A stretch of 64,000 bases of DNA from contig CABUIE010000001.1 of NCBI GenBank assembly GCA_902491565.1, positions 62,001 to 126,000 of the forward strand, read 5' to 3'. The position numbers were made by a program, and so were the translations under genes. The notes beneath the pieces are model-generated. The model was not told the DNA's origin, searched no databases, and saw nothing but the letters and a program-made list of their open reading frames with translations. This document shows, piece after piece, positions 16,740 through 25,265 of the stretch; within the stretch, counting starts at the first letter, position 1; the number at the start of each line of letters is the position of its first letter. This DNA comes from an uncultured Collinsella sp. GTDB lineage: Bacteria > Actinomycetota > Coriobacteriia > Coriobacteriales > Coriobacteriaceae.

Positions 16740-17927
16740 ATGACCGAGCTCCAAGAACTCCGTCGCTATCGCCGCGATCTCCATCGCATTCCGGAGCTCG
16801 ATTTCGATCTTCCGCAGACTATCGCCTATATCGAGGGCGTGTTGGCGCCGCTCGCTTGCGAGGTGACCCATCCGTGTCCCAGCTGCGTCTGCGCTTTCTT
16901 CGACGCTGGCGTTGGTGCCGCGCGTGCCACGGCGATTCGCGCCGATATGGATGCGCTGCCCATCGCGGAGGCGACGGGAGCGGCCTTTGCCTCGATCCAT
17001 CCCGGCAAGATGCACGCTTGCGGACATGACGGACACATGGCCATGGCACTTGCCGCCGCGACGTATGTCGACCGTACGATTCGCGAGCAGCCGGGCGCCA
17101 TTAGGCGCAACGTTCTCTTTGTGTTCCAGCCGGCCGAGGAAACGACCGGTGGTGCCAAGACGGTATGCGAGAGCGGTGTGTTCGAGCGCTATGGGGCTGA
17201 CCGCATTTTTGGCTTCCATGTGTGGCCCGATCTGCCTGCCGGCACGTTGGCGAGTTGTTCCGGTCCGCTGCTGGCGCGTTCGAGTGAGACACACATTCAT
17301 ATTCACGGGACGAGCATCCATATCGCTAAGACCTATGGCGTTCCGGTCGAGGAATCGCACGATGCGGCGCTGGCGGCTGCCAAGTTCTTGGTTGCCGAGC
17401 GCGAACTGATGGACGAGCTGGGCACCGACGAACCCTGTATCGGCAAGTTTGGCCTGCTGCAGGCTGGCACCGTTTGCAACGCGGTGGCGGGGGAGGCCCA
17501 TGTGGCCGGAAGCCTGCGTGTGTTTACGGACGACATGTTCGACCGGGCGCGCGAAGGCGTGCGCCGCGTGCTGGACGATGCCTGTGCCGCAACGGGCTGC
17601 ACGTATGATCTCGACTTTGCCGAGGGCTATCCGCCGGTCGACAACGACCCCGAGCTATTTGCCAATGTCGCGCCTGCCTTGCCCGAGCTACAGCTCGTGG
17701 ATGAGCCGCTGCTGATCGCCGAGGATTTCGCGTTCTATCAACGCTATCTGCCGGGCGTGTTTTTCCTGCTGGGCACGGGTATGCCAGAGGACCAAGACAA
17801 CCCGAGTGATTCGGATGGCTGCCCCGCCTATGCCACAAGCGCTCTGCATACCGATAGCATGCTCTTTGACGAGGAAATCCTACTCAAAGGCCTCGATGTC
17901 TATAAACGATTGCTTGTGATGGAGTGA
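16740..17927 (+). CDS. M20 family amidohydrolase, candidate N-acetyl-diaminopimelate deacetylase
   Basis: 395 residues from ATG 16740 after CGAAGGGA; the in-frame start at 16656 has no ribosome site. Metal-binding and catalytic motifs of the M20D branch are present: RADMDALPI, HACGHDGHMA, FQPAEETTGGA and a C-terminal EDFAFYQ. M20D members remove acyl groups from amino acids. It is divergent from the lysine riboswitch operon and close to dapH, which makes the diaminopimelate deacetylase step the best guess. Other N-acyl amino acid hydrolases cannot be excluded. An AT-rich 16600-16700 region between the divergent units probably carries both promoters. Confidence 0.85.
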   Translation: MTELQELRRYRRDLHRIPELDFDLPQTIAYIEGVLAPLACEVTHPCPSCVCAFFDAGVGAARATAIRADMDALPIAEATGAAFASIHPGKMHACGHDGHMAMALAAATYVDRTIREQPGAIRRNVLFVFQPAEETTGGAKTVCESGVFERYGADRIFGFHVWPDLPAGTLASCSGPLLARSSETHIHIHGTSIHIAKTYGVPVEESHDAALAAAKFLVAERELMDELGTDEPCIGKFGLLQAGTVCNAVAGEAHVAGSLRVFTDDMFDRAREGVRRVLDDACAATGCTYDLDFAEGYPPVDNDPELFANVAPALPELQLVDEPLLIAEDFAFYQRYLPGVFFLLGTGMPEDQDNPSDSDGCPAYATSALHTDSMLFDEEILLKGLDVYKRLLVME

Positions 17928-17929
17928 CG

Positions 17930-18253
17930 ATGGAACGACGCCGACAGTCTGCCGTATATAGTCCGGGTGGATGCGGGTGCGGTTTGCTGCTGCTTCCGGT
18001 TATTGCTGTGAGCATTGGCGTGATGTTTGCGCTTGCCGGGCTTGTCGCGGCGGCGCTCGTGCTGTTTATCACTGCCATCGGCGTGACGATTTGGCTCTGC
18101 CGCAATCGCGAGCAACGCCGTGCCGACGGTAAAACCAATGTCGGCTGGGTCGTCTTTCTGATCATTGCGTACCTGCTGAGTGCCAGCTACCTTGTTTTCT
18201 TTGTCCTGTTGATGATCAGTGCCTTTACCGGGGAATCCGTCACGGTGGGTTGA
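17930..18253 (+). CDS. Small membrane protein
   Basis: 107 residues from ATG 17930, two bases after the M20 stop, with GGAG just upstream. A short basic N-terminus leads into two hydrophobic helices near 20-55, a basic loop (RNREQRRADGK), then a third helix near 75-100. No family recognised. It is co-transcribed with the M20 gene. Confidence 0.6.
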   Translation: MERRRQSAVYSPGGCGCGLLLLPVIAVSIGVMFALAGLVAAALVLFITAIGVTIWLCRNREQRRADGKTNVGWVVFLIIAYLLSASYLVFFVLLMISAFTGESVTVG

Positions 18254-18359
18254 TGCACTGCCAGCAGACGGTCGCGCGCAGTGCGTTTGCTCGGCGTTTG
18301 GATAACTGCATTGGTCGTTTACCGCAGCCTTAGCTCTCAGCTAATGAATTCAAGTTCAA

Positions 18360-18411
18360 TCCTTCCTACGATGTGCTGTGTACCGGCACGGTAGCCGGAT
18401 CGTAGGAAGGA
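18360..18411 (+). promoter_or_regulatory. Hairpin that buries the ribosome site of the next gene
   Basis: TCCTTCCTACGAT and ATCGTAGGAAGGA pair perfectly, with CCGGC/GCCGG inside. The right arm contains AGGAAGG, the only ribosome site for the ATG at 18418. Confidence 0.7.
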
Positions 18412-18417
18412 TGAATA

Positions 18418-18861
18418 ATGGCAAAAGAGGGAAAGAAGCCGATCGGCAAGATTGTCCTAGGCGTCATCGTGGTGCTGGTTATTGTCGGTGCCGTGGGCTC
18501 TATGGGTGGCAATTCAACCGATTCGTCTGCGAGCGATTCGGCAAAGCCTGCCGAGGCGACACAGCAGGCTGAGGAGCAAAAAGAACCGCAAGAACCGTAT
18601 ACCATTGCTGACGAGGCTGAAGACACCTCCAATCAGTTTGCCTATAAGATCACGGGCACGCTGACCAATAACACGGACAAGGAAAAGAGCTACATTCAGA
18701 TCGAATATGTTCTGTATGATGCCGATGGCAACCAGGTTGGAACGGCTCTTGCAAACACCAATCATCTGAAGGCGGGCGGCTCTTGGAAGTTCGAGGCGCT
18801 GGGTACGGTGTCTCCCGACCAGGTTGCTAGCTGGGAGCGTTCGGACGTAAGCGGTTTCTAG
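18418..18861 (+). CDS. Membrane-anchored FxLYD-domain protein
   Basis: 147 residues. After KKPIGK an N-terminal helix (VLGVIVVLVIVGAVG) anchors it, followed by a Ser/Ala/Glu/Gln linker. The domain at about 75-147 has ITGTLTNNTDKEKSYIQIEY and VLYDADGNQVGTA, the FxLYD pattern, and ends with WKFEA. There is no lipobox Cys. FxLYD domains are extracellular beta-sandwiches of unknown role. Translation is probably gated by the hairpin at 18360-18411. Confidence 0.75.
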   Translation: MAKEGKKPIGKIVLGVIVVLVIVGAVGSMGGNSTDSSASDSAKPAEATQQAEEQKEPQEPYTIADEAEDTSNQFAYKITGTLTNNTDKEKSYIQIEYVLYDADGNQVGTALANTNHLKAGGSWKFEALGTVSPDQVASWERSDVSGF

Positions 18862-18893
18862 CATGTTGTATGCACTGGGGGAGGTGAAGTCGT

Positions 18894-19316
18894 ATGCCCG
18901 ATAAAAAGCTGACCGAGGAGTTGCTCAATGAGCTTCTCGACGCGCCAAACATCGATGGCTATATCAAAGAACACGACTTTGCCGCCCCGTCGCTTTCGGA
19001 CTACCTTAAGCAGCTGCTGCAGGAAAAGGGCTTAGAGCGCTCGCGCGTGGTGCGCATGGCCGACCTCAATGAGACTTTTGGTTATCAGATTTTTACCGGT
19101 GCGCGGCATCCGAGCCGCAATAAGGTGCTGCAGATTGCCTTTGCGATGGCGTTGACGCTCAAGGAGACCAACCGCGCCTTGACGGCTGCCGGGGCAAGCG
19201 TCCTCAACTGTAAAGACCGTCGCGATGCGATTGTCATCTTTTGCATCGACCGTGGCTGTAGCCTCCAAAAGGTCAATGAAGAGCTGTATCGCTTTGGCGA
19301 GGAGACGGTGAGTTAG
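18894..19316 (+). CDS. HTH-like protein paired with a Ser/Thr kinase
   Basis: 140 residues from ATG 18894 after GGGGGAGGTG. Residues ~35-85 (SRVVRMADLNETFGYQIF, then PSRNKVLQIAFAMAL) look like a Cro/C1-type helix-turn-helix with the R-N-K-x-L-x-IA helix. The C-terminus has two Cys-containing segments (LNCKDRRDAIVIFCIDRG). The protein kinase gene follows after about 85 bases on the same strand, suggesting a kinase-regulator pair. No exact family is named. Confidence 0.65.
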   Translation: MPDKKLTEELLNELLDAPNIDGYIKEHDFAAPSLSDYLKQLLQEKGLERSRVVRMADLNETFGYQIFTGARHPSRNKVLQIAFAMALTLKETNRALTAAGASVLNCKDRRDAIVIFCIDRGCSLQKVNEELYRFGEETVS

Positions 19317-19402
19317 CGGCTGATATCTGAGCCGGCGGAGCTGCCGAACAACGATGCAAACGAACGGGGCGCGGATGCCATGGGGTGTCTGCGCCCTGCG
19401 CT

Positions 19403-20794
19403 ATGACGGAGGCTATGGATACTCAGACCCCAACATATTCCGATGACGAGCTGACCGCAGCGCTTGCCGAGCACCTGGCGTCGCTCGATTGCGACGACAG
19501 CTATCGCGTGGAGCGTGTACTTAAGCGCTCGTCCGTTGAAACAACCGAGCTCGTGTACTTTGAAGGAACCGGCGGTGGTTCGCTCGGTCCCTTTGTTCGT
19601 AAACGCATCGATGCTTCGGCTCAAATCGGCGGGGCATACGAGCGTCTGTTTGCCGCTCAGCGGGCAGTCAGGCGTTTTGAGCACCTGCCCAGAATCGTCG
19701 ATTGTCGTCGTGTGGGCGACGAGCTCAACGTGGTTATGGAATACATCGAAGGGGAGACACTCGGGGCGCTGGTGGACCGTCTGGGAGCCACCCCCGATTA
19801 TGCGCGTGAATTGTATCCTGCCCTATGCGATGCCGTGGGCGAGCTCCATGCCGGTTTTGCAATGGTGGGGGAGACGTCGGCGCCGGTGATCCATCGCGAC
19901 CTCAAGCCGTCGAATATCATCGTGACAGGTGCCAACTATACGCCTGATGACGGCCTGACATTTTCATCGCTGGTGATTATCGACCTGGGGATCGCGCGCG
20001 TATGGCGCGATGGCGCCGATGCTGACACCGTCAAGTTTGGCACGCGACCCTATGCGCCGCCCGAGCAGTATGGGTTTGGGCAGACGAGTGTGCGCAGCGA
20101 TGTCTACGCACTTGGGGCCCTGTTGTTCTTTTGCTTGACGGGAGTCGACCCTAAACCAGGGCTCGACATGCGCGAGCAATGTGAGGCATGCGGCATTCCC
20201 ACTCCACTTGCCGATGCCGTCTGCATGTCGATGGCGCTCGACCCGGCCAAGCGTTTTGCGAGCGCGGAAGCGTTGGGACGGGCGACGCGCGCGGCATACG
20301 ATCTAAGTCGCCCCGTGCGGCCTCCTGCGCCTGTGCTTGTCCGTACTCCGGCCTCGGAGACGGTGTTGACGCCCCAAGGGCTCCAGAACCCCACAGTGCT
20401 TCCTAGACCTGCCGCCTCCGCTGCATGTGGTCTGCTCTCTCGCGTTCCGGAGTCTCTGGGGCGCATTTGGAATACGCTCATCTGCTTCTCGCTGCTTGTG
20501 TTCTTTGCCGGAAGTCACTTTGCCGTCTTTCACCCCACCGGAGCAAACCAAAGTTACCCGACGTGGCTTCTCATAATCGAGTATTTTTTCTTTGTCGATG
20601 GTCTTATGGTGCTTATGCATTTTGCGCTGCTCGATAAGCGCCGTCTTCGTCGGCGATTCGCACTGCTCGACAGCTATCGCGGCAAGAAACTCGCGAAACT
20701 CTGGCTCAAGGCATTGGGTGTGCTGCTCCTGTGCATGATCGTCATAGTCGCGGTTGCCAATGCGACCGGCGTCGTCGATACCTCCGCTACCTAA
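19403..20794 (+). CDS. Eukaryotic-type Ser/Thr protein kinase, membrane anchored
   Basis: About 463 residues. The kinase domain (~15-300) has VMEYIEGETL, the catalytic HRDLKPSNI loop, IIDLGIAR (DLG in place of DFG), GTRPYAPPEQYG and SDVYALGALLFF. The glycine loop is poor and the ATP lysine is probably in VRKRI. The C-terminal part has three hydrophobic helices near 350-463, so the kinase faces the cytoplasm without a clear sensor domain outside. The start is uncertain: GTG 19385, ATG 19403 and ATG 19415 are all in frame. It probably acts with the HTH-like protein just upstream. Confidence 0.85.
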   Translation: MTEAMDTQTPTYSDDELTAALAEHLASLDCDDSYRVERVLKRSSVETTELVYFEGTGGGSLGPFVRKRIDASAQIGGAYERLFAAQRAVRRFEHLPRIVDCRRVGDELNVVMEYIEGETLGALVDRLGATPDYARELYPALCDAVGELHAGFAMVGETSAPVIHRDLKPSNIIVTGANYTPDDGLTFSSLVIIDLGIARVWRDGADADTVKFGTRPYAPPEQYGFGQTSVRSDVYALGALLFFCLTGVDPKPGLDMREQCEACGIPTPLADAVCMSMALDPAKRFASAEALGRATRAAYDLSRPVRPPAPVLVRTPASETVLTPQGLQNPTVLPRPAASAACGLLSRVPESLGRIWNTLICFSLLVFFAGSHFAVFHPTGANQSYPTWLLIIEYFFFVDGLMVLMHFALLDKRRLRRRFALLDSYRGKKLAKLWLKALGVLLLCMIVIVAVANATGVVDTSAT

Positions 20795-20798
20795 AAGA

Positions 20799-20821
20799 AA
20801 AGGGCCCTATTGGGGCCCTTT
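20799..20821. terminator. Bidirectional terminator
   Basis: AAAGGGCCC pairs with GGGCCCTTT around TATTG, between the convergent kinase and coiled-coil protein genes. Confidence 0.8.
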
Positions 20822-20831
20822 GCAGTTGCAC

Positions 20832-21965
20832 TTAGATGCGGTTCATCTGAGCGGCGACTTTGTTGTACCAGTCCTGCCACGTGGGCGGGCAGTACTTTTT
20901 GGCCGCAGCCGGGGTAAGGGTGGAGCCGTAGTTGGCGCCCAGATAGGCAACGTGAGCGGAGATGCCCTCGCTCCAGCTGCCAAAGCTGCGCCAACCGCCG
21001 CCACGTGCACTCCAGCCCCAGGCGTTGTAAGAATTGGCGCAATAAGCGCCCTTGGTGCTCTCGATGCAGGCGATGGCGGGGGACCAACGGGGATCGACAC
21101 CGGTATTCCAAGCGGCGACGGCAAAGTTATAGCCCTGGCCTGCCATGGGGGAGCCGGCGAGATAATTGTCGATGCGGCTCGTCCACTCATTAATGAACGA
21201 ATCGTAATCGGAGCTACCGGTATTGGCGTTGTTCACCGTGGTGTCGATGGTGGTGTTGGTGTTGGTGGCCTGGCTGCTGGAATTGCTGCCGCTTACGCCC
21301 TCGCCCGAGAGCTTCTCGGCGGCAGCGGCCTTATCGGCCTCAAGCTTGGCAAGCTCGGCGGCATTTTCCTGCTCGGCTTTTGCCTGTGCCTCGCTGCGGA
21401 GCTGCTGGGCCTGCGCCAGCGCATCCTCGGCGTTTTTCTGCTCTGCCTCAAGCTGAGACTTGGCCTGCTGGAGCTCAGCCTTGTTCTGCTCGAGTTCGGT
21501 TTGCATGTTATTGAGCTGTTCGATCTCGTCGACGCTCGAGCTCGTGATCTGGTTGGTGTATTTGCAGGTCGTGATGAACTCACCCAGGCTCTGCGCGTTG
21601 ACCAGGAAGCTCACGATGGGATTGGTGCCCTTCTGATACTTGTACAGATCGCGCATGGCGGAGCTTGCCTTGGCCTGCTGCTCGGGAAGCTTGGCCTCGA
21701 TTTCCTCGATGCTTGCCTCATTGGAGTCAATCTGCTTTTGCAGGTCATCGAGTTTGGTGCGGGCGTCGTTGTAGGCGCTCGTGGCGGCTTCGATCTTCTG
21801 CTGGGCTGCGGAAAGCTGGTCCTGCGTTGCCTGCGAGGCGGCATACGCCGCAACGGGGGAGAGCATCGGCGTGGCCGTCAGCGCAACGGCGAGCGCGGCA
21901 CTCGTGATGATGCGAGCCGGCTTCGACGCAATGAGCGCTGCGGTGCGATGATTCGAATGCTGCAT
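20832..21965 (-). CDS. Secreted coiled-coil protein with lysozyme-like C-terminal domain
   Basis: 377 residues from ATG 21965, preceded by CAGAGGGA. An N-terminal signal peptide (basic, then ITSAALAVALTATPML, ending AYAAS) is followed by a long coiled coil (~45-235) of the PcsB/EnvC type rich in Gln, Glu, Ala and Lys. A Ser/Asn/Thr linker follows. The C-terminal ~110 residues (NFAVAAWNTGVDPRWSPAIA, then CIESTKGAYC and NAWGWSARGGGWRSF) resemble a lysozyme/glucosaminidase-like fold with a catalytic Glu in IES. A role in wall remodelling at division is inferred. Confidence 0.8.
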   Translation of the reverse strand: MQHSNHRTAALIASKPARIITSAALAVALTATPMLSPVAAYAASQATQDQLSAAQQKIEAATSAYNDARTKLDDLQKQIDSNEASIEEIEAKLPEQQAKASSAMRDLYKYQKGTNPIVSFLVNAQSLGEFITTCKYTNQITSSSVDEIEQLNNMQTELEQNKAELQQAKSQLEAEQKNAEDALAQAQQLRSEAQAKAEQENAAELAKLEADKAAAAEKLSGEGVSGSNSSSQATNTNTTIDTTVNNANTGSSDYDSFINEWTSRIDNYLAGSPMAGQGYNFAVAAWNTGVDPRWSPAIACIESTKGAYCANSYNAWGWSARGGGWRSFGSWSEGISAHVAYLGANYGSTLTPAAAKKYCPPTWQDWYNKVAAQMNRI

Positions 21966-22199
21966 CCAGTCCCTCTGCAATCAATCGTAGGTTATGGTTC
22001 GAACGGTATTCTACTACTGCTTTCGACCTCAACTTGAACCTTAAAGGTTCCAAAGGGTCAAGTTGAACTTGAGGCTTTGGCTTTGACCTGCAGTTATGAT
22101 GAATTGTTGAGAAACCATAGAGTTCAACTTTAACGTTACAGAGCTCTGTTTGAGAGGAGTTTTGGGCTGTAAAAGCCATCTCAACGTGGGGTTTTATAA

Positions 22200-22832
22200 C
22201 TACAGCGTGCCCTTCTGGCGAGCCTGCTCAATCTCTTCGAGGGCCTCGGCGGGGGTGAACGAACAGGTGCCGTCGCCGAGTTTGATTACCTGGATATCGT
22301 CGCCGGCGTAGACCTCTCCGCCCTTTAGTGCCACGCCAAAAACGCCCTCGTGGGGAAAGATGCAGTCGCCGGCGAGATAGTAGATGGCACAGCGTGTGTG
22401 GCAGACCTTGCCGATTTGGCTGATTTCGACAAGCACCTCGCTGCCAAGCTTGAGCTGTGTGCCCAAGGGGAGCGAGAGCAGGTTGATGCCCCGGGTTGTG
22501 AAGTTCTCTCCGAAGTCGCCCTCGTGCACATCGAGCCCGCGCGCCTGCGCCGTCTGGATAGACTCTGCAGCTAAAAAGGAAACCTGGCGGTGCCAATGCC
22601 CGGCGTGTGCGTCGGAGGCGAGGCCAAATTGCTCTATAACGGTGTCGTGCCCGTCGGCGACGGGCGACTTGCGCGTGCCCTTGTGTGCCGACGTGTTGAT
22701 CGAGACGATGCGGGCGGGTCCGTTGTAGGCGTCGTTTGCCGTGCACAGGGGAGCGGTCGCTTTCGCACGTTCCGCCAGCTCGCGCCTCGCGGCATTGAGG
22801 ATGGGATTATCGGTCGGATGGTCTTGGGGCAC
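22200..22832 (-). CDS. MOSC domain protein
   Basis: 210 residues. The MOSC pattern is visible: INTSAHKGTRK, GLASDAHAGHWHRQVS, the GDFGENFTTRGINL stretch, and the conserved Cys in IGKVCHTRCAIYY. MOSC proteins handle sulfur for molybdenum cofactor or bind molybdopterin. No other molybdopterin gene is nearby, so its partner is unknown. It stands alone. Confidence 0.85.
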   Translation of the reverse strand: MPQDHPTDNPILNAARRELAERAKATAPLCTANDAYNGPARIVSINTSAHKGTRKSPVADGHDTVIEQFGLASDAHAGHWHRQVSFLAAESIQTAQARGLDVHEGDFGENFTTRGINLLSLPLGTQLKLGSEVLVEISQIGKVCHTRCAIYYLAGDCIFPHEGVFGVALKGGEVYAGDDIQVIKLGDGTCSFTPAEALEEIEQARQKGTL

Positions 22833-23054
22833 GTGTGCACCTTTCGCTCGAAGATGTCAATACGCTGAATCCTACAACAACGGTAGGTTCATTGCCCATT
22901 GTCATACAACGGTGGGCGCCGTCTTCGTGCTGGACGATTACGTCGATTGCCATAGATACGGTGGAGCTTTGGGCGCCGGCGGCTTGGCGCGCTAGAATAA
23001 ATCAGTTGCGCAAAGACCGCCCGTTGTGTGGGCAGTTCATGATAGGAAGTTTCC

Positions 23055-24311
23055 ATGGCATTGCAATTTACAGAGCGCGAGTTCATTCCCGTGCTGCTTG
23101 GTGGCGACATCAACGCCTATTCGGTGGCGCGCGCCTTCTACGAGGAGTACCAGGTCAAGAGTCTGGTCTTTGGCAAGTATCAGACGGGTCCCGCGTACCG
23201 CAGCCAGATTATCGACTACACGCCCAACGTGGATATCGACACCATGCCCGTGATGCTCAAAACCGTCAACGGCATTGCCCAAGCGCATGCCGACAAGACT
23301 ATTGTCCTTGTGGGCTGCGGCGACAACTATGTCGCTCTCGTGGCTCAAGCCAAGGATGCTCATGAGCTGGCGGATAACATCGTCGCTCCCTACGCGCCCT
23401 ACAGCATGCTCGAGCAGTGCCAGAAGAAGGAGATCTTCTACGAGCTGTGCGAGAAGCATGGCGTGCCCTATCCGCACACGTTTACCTTTACCAAGGCGAT
23501 GCTCAATGCCCAGGGTGAGGCGCCTGCCGAAGTGCTCGACCAGATTGATTTTCCTTACCCGATGATTCTGAAGCCTTCTGACGGCATCATGTGGTGGCAG
23601 CATGAGTTCGAGGGCCAGAAGAAGGCCTATGAGATTGCCGACCGCGCCGAGCTGGAACAGGTCATTCGCGACTCGTATGCCAGCGGCTACACCGACGACC
23701 TGATCTTGCAGGATCGCGTGCCCGGCAACGACGAGTACATGCGCGTGCTCACCAGCTATTCCGACCGCAACGGTAAGGTCCGCATGATGTGCCTGGGCCA
23801 TGTGCTACTCGAGGAGCATCAGCCCCACGGTGTCGGCAACCATGCCTGTATCATTACCGAGCCCAACGACGAGCTCATGGGCGGCGTGCGTAAGTTGCTC
23901 GAGGACCTTCACTTTGTGGGCTATTCCAACTTTGACGTAAAGTACGACGAGCGCGACGGCTCGTTTAAGTTCTTCGATTTCAACACGCGCCAGGGCCGCA
24001 GCAACTACTACGTTACCAACAGCGGCTTTAACGTTGCCAAGTATGTGGTGGACGAGTATGTGTTCAACCGTCCGTTTGAGCCGGAGTTTGTGACGGCTCA
24101 GGACGAGGCCCTGTGGATGGTCGTCCCCATGGGCGTCGTCGACAAGTACGTCAAGGATCCCGAGCTGCGCGCTAAGGTGCATCGCCTGGACAAGGAAGGC
24201 AAGGGCGCCGACCCTTCGTTTATGAAGGGCGACTTTGTCTTTAACCGCTGGCTGCGCATGTGGCACACCAAGCTGCGCCACTTTAAGCTGTTCAAGACGT
24301 ATTACAAGTAG
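23055..24311 (+). CDS. ATP-grasp carboxylate-amine ligase, probable D-aspartate ligase
   Basis: 418 residues. ATP-grasp features: an N-terminal pre-ATP region, KPSDGIMWW (lysine of the ATP site), LILQDRVPG, and the Mg-binding FKFFDFNTRQGRSNYY. Its sequence and partner gene resemble the D-aspartate ligase of Gram-positive bacteria, which adds D-Asp to the lysine or ornithine side chain of peptidoglycan precursors. An aspartate racemase follows 84 bases downstream. The specificity is inferred; the ligase could use another D- or L-amino acid. Confidence 0.8.
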   Translation: MALQFTEREFIPVLLGGDINAYSVARAFYEEYQVKSLVFGKYQTGPAYRSQIIDYTPNVDIDTMPVMLKTVNGIAQAHADKTIVLVGCGDNYVALVAQAKDAHELADNIVAPYAPYSMLEQCQKKEIFYELCEKHGVPYPHTFTFTKAMLNAQGEAPAEVLDQIDFPYPMILKPSDGIMWWQHEFEGQKKAYEIADRAELEQVIRDSYASGYTDDLILQDRVPGNDEYMRVLTSYSDRNGKVRMMCLGHVLLEEHQPHGVGNHACIITEPNDELMGGVRKLLEDLHFVGYSNFDVKYDERDGSFKFFDFNTRQGRSNYYVTNSGFNVAKYVVDEYVFNRPFEPEFVTAQDEALWMVVPMGVVDKYVKDPELRAKVHRLDKEGKGADPSFMKGDFVFNRWLRMWHTKLRHFKLFKTYYK

Positions 24312-24395
24312 ATGAGCGCGGCGCCCGTCCGGTTTGCATCGGGCGGGCGCGGGTATGATACGCGCAATTGCGCAAGCGTCACCAAGGAGGCGGCG

Positions 24396-25142
24396 ATGGA
24401 AAAGCTGGGAGTTATCGGCGGCATGGGCGCCGAGGCCACGTCGTATTACTACGACCAGGTGGTGCGTCATACGGCTGCTGCCTGCGATCAGGAACATATC
24501 GACATGGTGGTACTCTCCAAGTCGACCATGCCCGACCGCACGCTGGCCATTAAGACCGGCGAGCATGCCAAACTGCTGGCGACCATGAAAGAGTGCGCCC
24601 AGGCACTCGAGTCGCTGGGCTGTGCACACATTGCCATTCCCTGCAACACGTCACACTACTTCTATGACCAGATCCAGTCGTTTACGAAGGTGCCGATTAT
24701 CCACATGCCGCGTGAGTCGGTGCGCTATGCTCTGGCCGGTGCGGTGATGGGGGAGTGTGAGTTCGACCCCAACCTGAGTATGCCGGCCGAGCCGGTGCAT
24801 AAGATCGGCATCATGGGCACCGATGGCACCGTGGGCGCGGGCGTCTACGGCCGCGAATGTAAGGCTGCGGGTGTTGAGGTCGTCTATCCCAGCGAGAAAC
24901 GTCAGAACGATGTGATGTCGCTTATCTACGATGATGTGAAGGCCGGACGTGAGCCCGATATGGATAAGTTCGACCGCGTGATGTGGGAGTTCGCCCGTAG
25001 CGGCTGCGACCGCGTCATTCTGGCCTGCACCGAGCTCTCGGTGTTGCAAAAGTACCGAGAGATGCCCGAGATCACCCTCGACGCCATGGATGTCCTGGTG
25101 CGCGAATCCATCATCCGTAGCGGCGCTCCCTACCGCCTCTAG
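24396..25142 (+). CDS. Aspartate/glutamate racemase family protein
   Basis: 248 residues from ATG 24396 after AAGGAGG. It begins KLGVIGGMGAEAT, and has the two catalytic Cys in IPCNTSHYF and LACTELSVL, with GTDGTVGAGVY between. PLP-independent aspartate racemases have this arrangement. It would supply D-Asp for the ATP-grasp ligase upstream. Confidence 0.88.
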   Translation: MEKLGVIGGMGAEATSYYYDQVVRHTAAACDQEHIDMVVLSKSTMPDRTLAIKTGEHAKLLATMKECAQALESLGCAHIAIPCNTSHYFYDQIQSFTKVPIIHMPRESVRYALAGAVMGECEFDPNLSMPAEPVHKIGIMGTDGTVGAGVYGRECKAAGVEVVYPSEKRQNDVMSLIYDDVKAGREPDMDKFDRVMWEFARSGCDRVILACTELSVLQKYREMPEITLDAMDVLVRESIIRSGAPYRL

Positions 25143-25200
25143 CTTCCGACCTGTCAAAAGGGACAGGTTAATTTTGGTAGGTTTTATCTGGTGAAACAGT

Positions 25201-25237
25201 AAGGCCTCGGCTCGTTTGGTGCGAGCCGAGGCCTTTT
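25201..25237. terminator. Bidirectional terminator
   Basis: AAGGCCTCGGCTCG pairs with CGAGCCGAGGCCTT around TTTGGTG, with TTTT. It lies between the convergent racemase and ecfT genes. A shorter hairpin (ACCTGTC/GGACAGGT) precedes it near 25150. Confidence 0.85.
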
Positions 25238-25265
25238 GCGTTGGGCGGTTGCTGTCAGTGGTGAA

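Noticed and set aside
22018..22100. MerR-type operator from CTCAACTTGAACC and GTTGAACTTGAGG
   Set aside because: The halves do not form a regular dyad at MerR spacing and no MerR gene is near; recorded as AT-rich leader only.
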